Assembly (NCBI GenBank): GCA_030998015.1
Contig: JARWMV010000234.1
Coordinates: forward strand, 2,108,001 to 2,172,000
Length of the DNA: 64,000 bases
Source of the DNA: Ceratorhiza oryzae-sativae
Taxonomy: Eukaryota; Basidiomycota; Agaricomycetes; Cantharellales; Ceratobasidiaceae
Direction: 5' to 3'
The position numbers and the translations under genes were made by a program. This document shows, piece by piece, positions 38,146-47,580 of this stretch (within the stretch, counting starts at the first letter, position 1; the number at the start of each line of letters is the position of its first letter). The notes under the pieces are model-generated. The model did no database searches. It had not been told where the DNA came from and worked only from the letters and a program-made list of their open reading frames with translations.

Positions 38146-41100
38146 TCGGTAGGTCCAATTTGTAGGCATGTGTGCCATGTTGTGCTACCACCCTGAATGG
38201 TCCAACTCTTTTGTGGGCCAGTTTCCTGGAGGCCTGCTGTGTCCGTATGTTTTTGGTATCAAGCCAGACTTTGTCTCCAACCTTAATAGCTTCAGGAGTC
38301 CGATGCTTCTAGTCATAGTATTCCTTGATCCTCTGATTGGCTATTTCCAGGGCTGCCTTAAGTTCGTCATGGCCCTTCTGGAGCCATTCTGCATGGTTGT
38401 CTGCTAAAGGGAGTTCTGGTTCCTCCCTGTCCCCTACTGCTAGCCTTGGGTGGAAACCGTAGTTTGCAAAGAATGGTGATTTGCCAGTTGAGGCGTTGAC
38501 ACCATTATTGTAGGTGAATTCAGCTAATGGTAGGAGCAAGACCCAGTCATCTTGTCTGTCTGATACATAGTGTCTGATGTACCCTTCCACTACTTGGTTG
38601 GCTTGTTCGGACTGGCCATCTGTCTGAGGGTGGTATGCTGTGGAGTAGGAGGGTTTTATATCCAGTTGTTTGTATAAGTGCCTTAAGAATTTGGATGCGA
38701 AGTTGGGGCCACGGTCTGAGATTGTTTTCCATGGTAACCCATGGAGTTTCCATACATATGTTAGGAACAGGTTGGCGCAATCCATAGCACTGGCTTCCGA
38801 TTGACATGGAATAAAGTGGACCATTTTTGTCAGGCGGTCGACAACTGTAAATATGGCATCAAATCCCTCTGACAGGGGTAGCCCAGTGATCAGGTCGTAG
38901 GTAATTTCTTCCCAAGGTTTTTCTGGTGCAGGTATTGGGTTTAAGAGCCCTGGGGGAACTTGGTTGCTGTGCTTGTTCCTGATGCATGACTCGCAATGTG
39001 TGACATATTCGTTGACTGATTTTTTCATTGATAACCATGTGTATTTGTGATTTAACAACTCATATGTTCTGAACTGTCCTGGGTGTCCTGCTGCTGGACT
39101 ATCGTGACGGCTTTCAATGACCAGTTTGCAAAGTTCTTTGTTATTTGGGACATAGATTCTGCCCTTGTGTCGTAAGAGTCCTTCATCCCATTCCCAATCT
39201 TTGACCTTCTCATTGTCATCTAGGGCTTTTAGCACTTTTGACAGGTGCTCATCCCCTGGGATAGTGTCCCTAATGAGTTGTTCCAGGTCATGGTCTGGTG
39301 TGATTGCTTGTGCCCACAGAGATTTTAATTCCAAAAATTGGTTTTGTGCAAGCAGAGCTTGGCTCTCACCCCCCTCTTTAGGGATGTGTCTTGACAGCCT
39401 AGAGAGTATGTCTGTGCGGCCATTCTTTGCCCCTTCAATATATAAAATCTTGAATTCGAACCTGGATAAGAACTCATGCCACTGTGTGACCTGACCGTTC
39501 AGTGGCCGATTTGTCTTCCAATACTCCAAGTTCTTGTGGTCACAAACAATGTTTACTGGGTGTTCAGCTCCTTCTAGCAAATGACGCCAGTGTTTAAGGG
39601 CCTTGATAATTGCCAGCATTTCTTTGTTGTAAATATTGTAGTTTCTTTCTGCTGGGACCATTGCTTTGGAATAGTAGGAGATTGGGTGAAGCATTCCGTC
39701 TTCTCCATATTGCAATAACACAGCACCTGTGGCATAGCCTGAAGTGTCTGTTTCTAAGATGAATGGTTTGCTGGGTTCTGGCTGAATTAGGAGGGGTGCT
39801 TCTTTCAATTTCTGCTTTAGCAAGTTCCACGCCTGATCCCTTTCTTCTGTCCATTCCCACTTTGTGTCCTTCTTGACAAGTTCGTAGAGACATTTTGTGA
39901 TTTTTGAGAAGTCTTTTATGAAGTGCCTTAACCAGTTTGCAAACCCCAACCCTTCCAGGACTTCGGTTGGGTTTGTAGGGGTTGGCCATTCAACAGCCTT
40001 TTCAACCTTGGCCGGGTCTACTTTAATCCCTTGGGGAGTTACTACTATTCCCAGGTAGTCCACCTCGGTGATGTCAAAAACGCATTTTTCCAGGGCGCAG
40101 TATAGACCAGCTTTTTGAAGCCGGCACAGGACTTCTCTGACATGTTCATCGTGTTCTTCCTGGTTCTTTGAGAATACTAATATGTCGTCCATGTAAATTA
40201 CAATGTAAATGCCCTCGATGTCCTGGAATTCTTCTTGGATCATGGCCATGAAGGTTCCTGGTGCATTCTTTTGACCAAATTGCATGACTAGGGGCTCATA
40301 CAGCCCGTATTTGGTCTTGAAAGCAGCCTTCCATTCGTCTCCTTCCCGAATTTGTATGAGGTTGAAACCCCACTTTAGGTCAAACTTGGTGAATATCTTT
40401 GCCCCCCGCAAAGTTTCCACAATATCATTGATGCGTGGGAGCAGGTACACATTGGAGACAGTCATTTTGTTTAGCCGCCGGTAGTCGATGCACATGCGCA
40501 GCTTCCCATTCTTCTTTTTGACGAATATGACTGGAGATGCCATTGGTGACCTTGAGGGTCTGATATGCCCTGCTTTCAGTTGGCAATCCAAGGTTTTGCG
40601 CAATTCTGCATCTTCCTTGACACCCACGCTATATATGGGACCATGCCTTGGCTTGGCATCTGGTTTTAAATCTATTTCCATATCCCACTTTCTATGGGGT
40701 GGTAGTGGTTGGACGTCGTCTTCTTCAGCGAATATTTTCTGGAATTCTTTATATTTTGTTGGGAGTGAGTCTAAGGAGTCCAGCTGAAGCTCCATAGGTT
40801 CATTTGCACGCACATGCAAGGGTTTTGTGATGCAATGCTTCAGGCATATTGGCGAGTTGAACTTCATGTCTTTTCCATCCCAATCAATGTTGGGGTTATG
40901 GAATTTGAGCCATGACATGCCCAGGACTAAATTGTTTTTGCCAACGTTCACAACGTAGGCACTGAGGATTTCTTGGTGCTCTTGAATGCACAGCTCAAAG
41001 GTGCAGTAGTGGGTCACCGACCCAGAGTCTATCTCCCTTCCATCGATTACCCTCAGTTTCTTGGGTGTTTTTAGGGCAACGGTAGGAATACGGTATTGTT

Positions 41101-41275
41101 TAACCAAATCTTCATGTATAAATACTGACGTGGCCCCTGAGTCGATCATGGCCCATCCGTTGAATTTTTTCATGTTATATGCAGACTTGTGTTCAGGGGT
41201 TATGCGCAGAGGGAATGCATGAAAGAAAAACTGTAGTTGTGATTGGTTTCCTAACGACATACATTCCATTTCCAT
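38146..41275 (-). pseudogene. element C pol (protease to integrase)
   Basis: Nearly complete chromovirus polyprotein. Protease MIDSGATSVFI; RT with FTKFDLKWGFNLIQI, QKNAPGTF and intact YMDD (VIYMDDILVF); RNase H ILETDTSGYATGAVLLQ and LEYWKTNRPLNGQ; integrase zinc finger (HDSPAAGHPG, CESCIRNK) and catalytic residues in TYDLITGLP, TISDRGPNF and DGQSEQANQ. The frame is open from 41275 to a TAG at 38309-38311, beyond which KVGDKVWLDTKNI continues to the D insertion. Apart from that stop and D it looks recently active. Confidence 0.92.
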
Positions 41276-41342
41276 ATTTTCATTTTCATTATGGCATTTT
41301 GTAACATAACGCCCAAGACCGCCCCCCTGGCACGGTTTGAGC

Positions 41343-42734
41343 TCATTCTTTTACCAACTCGTCGTCGGTCGTTTCTACATCCTCAACTGCTGCCTCGTAT
41401 CTTGACATTTTGGCTGAAGGGCATTGGGCGGCAATGTGGCTGCGCCCTCCACAGTTGTAACAGGTGTTTGTACCCTTCCCTTTTCCTGCGCTATCCAGAT
41501 CCATTGCGTCTGGGTCCTTTGCCTTGGGGGCCACTGGCGGATGGTTATCCTTCTTTATGTCCTTGAAGGACTCTTGTATGTTGGCATTACTGCCATCGTA
41601 TCAGACGGTTGGAACCGTGAAGCCCTTTGCATTGGGGCCAATGGCTACAATTTGACCTTTTACAGCCCTGCCGTCTTTAATCTTGTATATGCGTTCCCCA
41701 TTCTTGAATTTCTCCTTTTGGGGAGCGCTTTGGGGGTTATTTGTGGGCCTGCTAGTCGAGGCATTGTTGCTGCTGGACTTATTACCCCCATGAGATGTCC
41801 TCTTGCTACCGAAGGAAATGAGGTGGCGGTCAATTTCCAGGGCCTGCTGTGTGAGCTGGGCGAATGTCTTTGTGCGGGGATCATAGTTTTGGGCCACCAT
41901 GCTATCCATTACGTCTGACAACAGACCATCATAGAACTGATCACGCATGGCGGCATCGTTGTAGTTGAGACCTGTGGAATATAAGTTGAATAGGGTGAGG
42001 TAGTCCTGAACCGTCTTGGATTGTTTCAGCTTCCGCCACTTGTCGCGGTTATTTTTGGTGCAGTTCAGGTCCCCATATCGGGTAGTAAACTCTTGCCAGA
42101 ATAAATTGGCATCGTGAAGCCAGGGGATCGCAGTTCCAGGGTTGAGAATTTCGAATTCTTCGTACGAGTTAACCCATTCAGCTGCTGACCCTTCGAGATA
42201 AGAGGTGATGAAGGCGACCGCTTGGTCAGCCGAGTGCCCACTCATGTTTGTATTGATATATCGGGTGCATGCAATTCTGAATGAGATGGCGTCTTCCTGT
42301 TTTGTGCCATCAAATTTTTGAGGGGCGGCCATCTTAACTTTTGCGGTCGACCCTCCAGAGGGAGCAGGTGCTGTTGGTTGTGGTTGAACTGTACCAGTGG
42401 GAGCTAGTACTTGAGCAGCGCCTGAGCCACCCATGGAGGTGTTGATTTGCACCTCAATGCGCATGATAGTAGTTTGGAGAATGGCTAACATTCCCACTAG
42501 GTTGTTGACATTGGTGGCTAGTCTGGCCACATCTGCATCTATTTTCGTCTGATTTGTGGTAAGTTTGGCCTCGAGTGAATCTGTGTAGGTTTTATTATTG
42601 TGTTCAACGTCCCCAATATCATTTTGGAGGTTATTGGTTTGCTCTTGAAGTTCGTCCATTGATCGAAGCATATAGATGACCTTATCTTCATCAGACATAT
42701 TCGCCCAAGCAGGGGCAGGAGGTTGAGACGCCAT
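41343..42734 (-). pseudogene. element C gag
   Basis: Starts MASQPPAPAWANMSDEDKV. An N-terminal coiled coil is followed by a capsid region (AAPQKFDGTKQEDAISF; YLEGSAAEWVNSYEEF; TRYGDLNCTKNNRDKWRKL; YNDAAMRDQFYDGL) and a CCHC zinc knuckle (CYNCGGRSHIAAQC) near 41440. One in-frame TGA at 41601-41603 separates the capsid part from the zinc knuckle, and the frame is otherwise continuous. The stop fits a CGA-to-TGA change. Confidence 0.88.
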
Positions 42735-42945
42735 TTCAGAGAAGGTTTGATAAAGTTTTTAAAGGCGACGGAGACGGTAAGGAAGTACAGGGAATCGGGA
42801 ATTGTTTTGGTAATATAGGATTTCTTTCCCCTGCACAAGTCTATAAATTTCAAAGTTTCTGATCCCCGCAAACCTTAGCCAGGTATCGTCCAAGTCCCAA
42901 CTTTTGGTGTCTTGGCAACGGTATGGGCACTCCACCCTCTTTAAT

Positions 42946-43765
42946 TTAGTTTGATCCCGCAGGAGTGTTTCCTTGGGGAGGATTGGTTTGGGCTGCCGGA
43001 AGGGGTGTTTCTTCCTGAATTGGCAAGCCCGTGCCACTTAGAAAGGTGGGGTGAGGAAGGTCTGACGGCGTTGAGAAGACGGGGAAGGCGTACTTGTGGG
43101 GTTCAACTGTTTCTCGGACTATAGCTTCTAGTCTGAGATGGTCTTGGAGGAGGGATAGGTAGTCCTCCTGGTGTTTGCGCAAACACTCAGTTAAGTATGC
43201 GCAACAGGCCTCAGCTTCATGAAGTTTTTCACGGGTTTCTTTGTACTTGTTCCGGTAGTAACGGTACCTGTCTTGGAAGTTTTCGATAGTGTTTAACAGG
43301 TGACGAAGAAGCTGTTGACCGAGGTTCTCCAGCTTATAGCTGGTTGCGGGGGATGGTGTAGTAATAAAGGAATTTGTCCTTCTTAGGACAGTAAGGGCAG
43401 CGTGCTGGGAAGGTGGCTCCGTTTGCCCGATGGCAAATTTTGCACTCAGGGGCACCTGGCTTGGTGACAAAGGCTTGTTGGGCACGTCCGACTCTCTGGG
43501 GGCGGACTTTGATGATTACTACTCGGTTGAAATCAATGTGCCCAGCTTCTTCAAGGATACTTTCGACCAAGTTGAGGGTGAAACAGTGGATTGACAGGTG
43601 TCTGAACCACCCACACAGACGGCAGCGCTGGTCTTCTGTAAAAGGTTGTGCCACTTGAGGGCTGTGCGTTCCGTCAGAGACGTACTTGAGCAAGAGCAAG
43701 ATAAAAGAGAAAAATAGACCCTTTCCTGAGTCTATTGGAATAGGAAGGTGACCTCCGTTGCTCAA
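42946..43765 (-). pseudogene. element C leader ORF upstream of gag
   Basis: Between the 5' LTR and gag lies a further ORF in two overlapping frames (43765-43334 and 43485-42946), which look like one protein with a frameshift near 43350. The first part has a hydrophobic stretch and Cys/His pairs (CRLCGWFRHLSIHC; CKICHRANGATFPARCPYC) that could bind zinc. The second is helical (ENFQDRYRYYRNKYKETREK). I do not recognise a family; pre-gag ORFs are uncommon in gypsy elements. Confidence 0.5.
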
Positions 43766-44021
43766 CTACTTAAGGGCAATGAGCGACCCCACCTCTTGTT
43801 GATGAAAGAGATTAGAGAACCGAAGCTTGTTACAACGTGTGAGGGACCTGGCTATGCAAGGTTTCACAGAGGCGCGTATGGGGCAACGATATCTCATGGC
43901 TGTGGATAGGTGGAGTGGGATTAGGGAAGGCAACAAGGAGTTATCTCGAGACAACGCCGACGGCGTTCCAAAAGTATCCCAGACGACACTGAGACTTACG
44001 ATTGTCAAGAACTTGACCTGT

Positions 44022-44398
44022 TGTCGACGACAACAAGTCAGGCGACGAGGAAAATAGTAAGAAAAGTAAAAGAACTTGTATTCAACGAGAGGTCAAGTTC
44101 TTGAGGAGTCCTCTGCAAACTTGACCTGGTTTATATACATAGTACAAGCCACATCATAACAAACAAGTCTGTACAGTGAGTCACGACAGATAAGAGATAG
44201 AAGCAGTAGAAGCGACTGCGGAACTGCGGAATTTCACATCAGAGTTGAAATACATCTCGGTTACCGGTCCGGAACATTCCCTGAGTCACATGACACAAAT
44301 ATACCATAAAAGGCAAGTATGTTTTGAAGATGATCTCATAAAATGTAGTAAATCGAGAAAATATTGTAGAGTGGATGTATGCGTGTCAGGTTGTGACA
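44022..44398 (-). repeat. element C 5' LTR
   Basis: 377 bp; the partner of 30651-31026 and about 97% identical to it. Read on the minus strand it begins TGTCACAACC and ends CGTCGACA. Confidence 0.95.
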
Positions 44399-45511
44399 AG
44401 CGTGAAGCAGAGGAGCGGGCGCTCGCACTGGAGCTCGCATTCGACGATCCCGATCTGGGTAAGTCCAGTTATCGACTCAGATCATGTTGGTCTCAGTTAA
44501 CGCATTCTTACAGATGATCCCGCCTTGGCTCGATTCAATTCGATTGAGCCTGCTGATGCTGCAAACACGGAACTTGACGACACCGAGCCCGAGCAACCCC
44601 GACGAAGGATCAAGGCTGAACTTGTAAGTACATTACGTCGTTCAGTCCCGATTTTGCAAGCTCATGTCGAGCTCCCGTCTGCGCATCGAACCCAGCCGGT
44701 GTCTACCGGCTCCTATGCCAACGCACAACCGGTTGCCCAGCTCAAGCGCCGTCGGGAAGAATCCCCAGACGCGCCTAATCGTAACTCGGCGTTCCCTCCT
44801 GATCCCCTCGCCTCTGCATCGTTCCCTCAGCCTAAGAGGGCTCGCAAGACCGAGCTCCCGCCTTCACCCGAACCCGAACCCGAACCCGAGCTCCAGCCCA
44901 AGCCCAAGCCCAAATCCAAACCCGCCCCCAAGCCCAAGGCCCCAGCCAAGTCGAAGGCGAACGGCGTAACAGCCAGCACCACCGCCAAAACCCGTCCTAC
45001 GCCCGGCCCTACCCGCTCTTCGACCAAGCCGCCCACCGGTACCAGCACAAACGAGGAGCCAGACACTGCCGCTCTAGCTCACCAGCGCGGGCTCCCACAG
45101 GTCGATTCGTCCACCCATGGTTCAGCAGCCGAGCCGAACGGTCCCACTGAGGACGACCCTGCGCCCGAGCCTCCGCGCAAGTGGTCGATCTGGCCCAAAA
45201 TGAGGCCGCCTCCCCCACCGACTCCTCCCCCAGTCGACGCCGCTGATGCTGCGAACTTCCACGCCGACCACGCAGAGCCCAATCTCGACGCTAAGCAACC
45301 GACGCGTAGGCAAGGCTTGCGATCGAGCAACGCCGCTCTCGCTGCCATGGATCGGACTCCCGTGGTGCTTCAAACGTCCACCGCACTGTCCAAACGCTCG
45401 GCGAAGGGCAAGAAGTTGGCTGCGCGATTGCCTTCGGAGCCGTTGGAACCGGAGCAGCCCGATGATGCTCATGAGAGTGACGACGGCTTTCACGATGGCG
45501 ATGGTGCGTAA
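44399..45511 (+). pseudogene. gene B, 3' part (uncharacterised)
   Basis: Continues gene B after element C: AKREAEERALALELAFDD, a GTAAGT intron (about 44459-44513), then a long disordered region with Pro-Glu and Pro-Lys repeats, a conserved-looking WSIWPKMRPPPPPTPPPVD segment, RRQGLRSSNAALAAMDRTP and an acidic end (stop at 45509-45511). The AGCGT at 44399-44403 is the right duplication copy. Lys/Arg-rich repeats suggest DNA or nuclear association, by inference only. The CpG-rich sequence shows little decay, unlike nearby elements. Confidence 0.6.
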
Positions 45512-46235
45512 TTGCGAACATGATGTATATGTTGGCTCAATTTTGGTCTTCTTCGCCTCTCGAATTGTTACTGAATACCCGTTTCTTTTAGTCCCCACCT
45601 GAGTAGTTTCCGTTTGAATCCTACCGTCTGTCAGTTTAAAACGTCCCATTTGTACAAACGATTTTTTAGTCGGGTTTCTCTTACATGTTATGTCGTTTTT
45701 CCGCGAGTATCGTCTGATCTTCTTATTTTGCGTGTCCTGGTATCCATACGTATCGTACTGAATATATACCCTTATTTGTCTCATTATTCCGTGCGATTCG
45801 TGTTGTGCCTAACGTACGAGTTTCCGTCGAGCCATTTCGAATGATTCGTACGGGTTTTTCTCACGGCATCCACAAGCTTTGAGCCAAGAAGACGGTGATA
45901 TTTGTACCAGAAGAAGCTATATGCGGCGTACTAGAAAACGAGACTGATTCGATGTATACCGGTTGGGCAAGAGGACGTACGAATCGTCCGACATCAGAGA
46001 TATGTCGATTCGTCGGAAAACCGGTAGAGAGATACTGCTCTCGGGCTGCTCAAAATCGTACCGAAAAGGGGACATCTAAACATACTAACATTACGTCCCA
46101 AAAAGGACTCATTATCGTACCAAATATAATGCTATTCTAACACGAAAAGTAGCCAAGATCCCCAAACCCATTTCATCCGAGGTTTCAGCATCCCGATTTC
46201 ATTCAGAGGCGTGCAGCCACGTGTGACATCCAACA
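45512..46235. repeat. right subterminal region of element A
   Basis: Non-coding 3' region with many CGTAC/GTACG motifs (for example 45748-45756, 45810-45820 and 45970-45990) and the inverted partner of the left-end segment at 46170-46180. It ends ATCCAACA at 46235. Confidence 0.5.
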
Positions 46236-46240
46236 GCAGC

Positions 46241-47580
46241 AAACATCAGGTAGGCGTCAATGATATAGTTGAAGAGGGAGAGGAAGAGCAGAACAATGCT
46301 GAATCCCGACAGAGCGCCAGAGAATGCCGGGACTAGGAAGTGGATTCGAGGGTAGGATGTCCATCTACCGATGCCAGGGTTAATTTTGTGTTGGGGTCGA
46401 AATAAAAATAAACACACCCGAACCAGAAAAACTAACGGCGTAGAGAGGGCCAGCGAGGAGCGCCATATCTAATCGATACTCGGGTGGGACGGGCTTGGGT
46501 GCAAGGCTCCTCATCAACTTTTCGTGCATCGGGCTGAAAAAAATCAGATACTACGCGCTTGTTAGTTGTAATTTTAACATGGCGCAAATATATGCTACCC
46601 ACAAAAACGACACTCGCAATTCCTCCTCCAAACAATGGCTGGAACATCAAACACGATGCTCCCATATTTAAATTATGACTTTGGGTAAAGACGATAGGAT
46701 ATGCAGCGAAAAGAAGGTAGACGCGTCCGTAGATGAAAGACATGTACAACGTGACGGCAAGAAGCATAGGCTCCTGAACAATCATGATGAACGGACGCCC
46801 GAGAATAGTTTCGAGTCTGGGCGAAACCGAGTTGCAGAGTCGAATTGAATAACAACCGCCACTGAACGCACAGTTTAGCCCGGCGTAGTCGATTGCACTG
46901 AAATAGCGTTCATCCCCGCTTGTTTTGCACAACTGCTGTGCACGCTTTTAAGGATGATGGGACTGAGCCAGGTGAGCCCGAACCGTGGTCCTTGCGAGGG
47001 CGGTAAACAATCACGCGTATGTCTCGGGAAGAGTGAGAAACAAAAAGACGGAGCATGGGTCGGCCTTGAATTGCATATGTCGTTAGACGAAAAGCGATAT
47101 CATGAAAGCAGCGGGGAGCAGTGGTAACGAGTAGAATGCCGCGTAACTCACAAACATGGCCAGTAACCAAAACAGCCATCGCCAGCTCACTCCTGCAACG
47201 CTCACGTATCAAGCAACAGTTGGTCCCAAAGCCGGTCCTGCAAATGGAGCGAGAGTGAAAATGGCCAACGCCTTCCCTCGAGTATCGGCATCCCAACTTT
47301 GGAGACAGATTGGTCAATTCGGGCACTAGGGCCAAGCGTAGACCAATCTCACATATCAGCGATCAGCGCACCAGCATCGGTAAGGGGTGCCGCAGCGAAT
47401 GTACCATCAAGGAACCTTAAGACGAGCAATGACTGGGTGTTGGGAACTGGCGCACATCCGATTTGAAACGCCGTGTAGACAAGAAAACCGATAAGGAATA
47501 TGGGTCGCCGCCCATAAGTTTCCGAGATAGGACCCCATGCTAACGAATCAACACAATGCCCAACGACAAACGGGCTGGAG
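46241..47580 (-). pseudogene. MFS transporter, N-terminal and middle part
   Basis: Carries most of the DHA1-type MFS transporter: the loop 2-3 signature GPISETYGRRPIFLIGF (about 47530), FLDGTFAAAPLTDAG, WDADTRGKALAIFTLAPFAG, WRWLFWLLAMF, LPETYA, RPFIMIVQEPMLLAVTLYMS, and finally LSLFNYIIDAYLMF at 46241. Exons are separated by short introns. In-frame stops, such as a TGA where a Gly is usual in the TVAGYVS-type segment (near 47210) and one after LPETYA, show decay. It is cut at 46240 by element A. The N-terminal helix region before 47580 is too degraded to place a start. Confidence 0.82.

Larger units (their letters stand above)
30651..44398 (-). mobile_element. element C: chromodomain Ty3/gypsy retrotransposon
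   Basis: LTRs at 30651-31026 and 44022-44398 (TGTCGACG...TTGTGACA on the plus strand) and the 5-bp duplication AGCGT at 30646-30650 and 44399-44403. Coding order on the minus strand: leader ORF, gag, then pol with protease, RT, RNase H, integrase and chromodomain. Element D (31347-38145) interrupts pol between integrase and chromodomain. Without D the element is about 6.9 kb. It splits gene B. Confidence 0.95.
23655..46235. mobile_element. element A: 22.6-kb nested insertion in MFS gene
   Basis: Begins TGTTAAAC and ends ATCCAACA, with the 5-bp duplication GCAGC at 23650-23654 and 46236-46240. Removing the insert and one GCAGC restores a perfect MFS exon, so the boundaries are secure. No direct LTRs are found at the ends. 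The ends instead share degenerate inverted sequence (TCGGATGAAAT at 23800-23810 and its reverse complement at 46170-46180, with neighbouring ATGAAATC and GTTTG matches) and are rich in CGTAC motifs. It contains a tnp2 transposase gene, an uncharacterised plus-strand gene, and later insertions C, D and a solo LTR. I interpret A as a DNA transposon; whether tnp2 belongs to it or to a separate nested element is unresolved. Confidence 0.75.

Noticed and set aside
23655..46235. Element A as one giant LTR retrotransposon
   Set aside because: TG...CA-like ends and a 5-bp duplication fit, but the left-end sequence does not recur near the right end or vice versa, so there are no LTRs.
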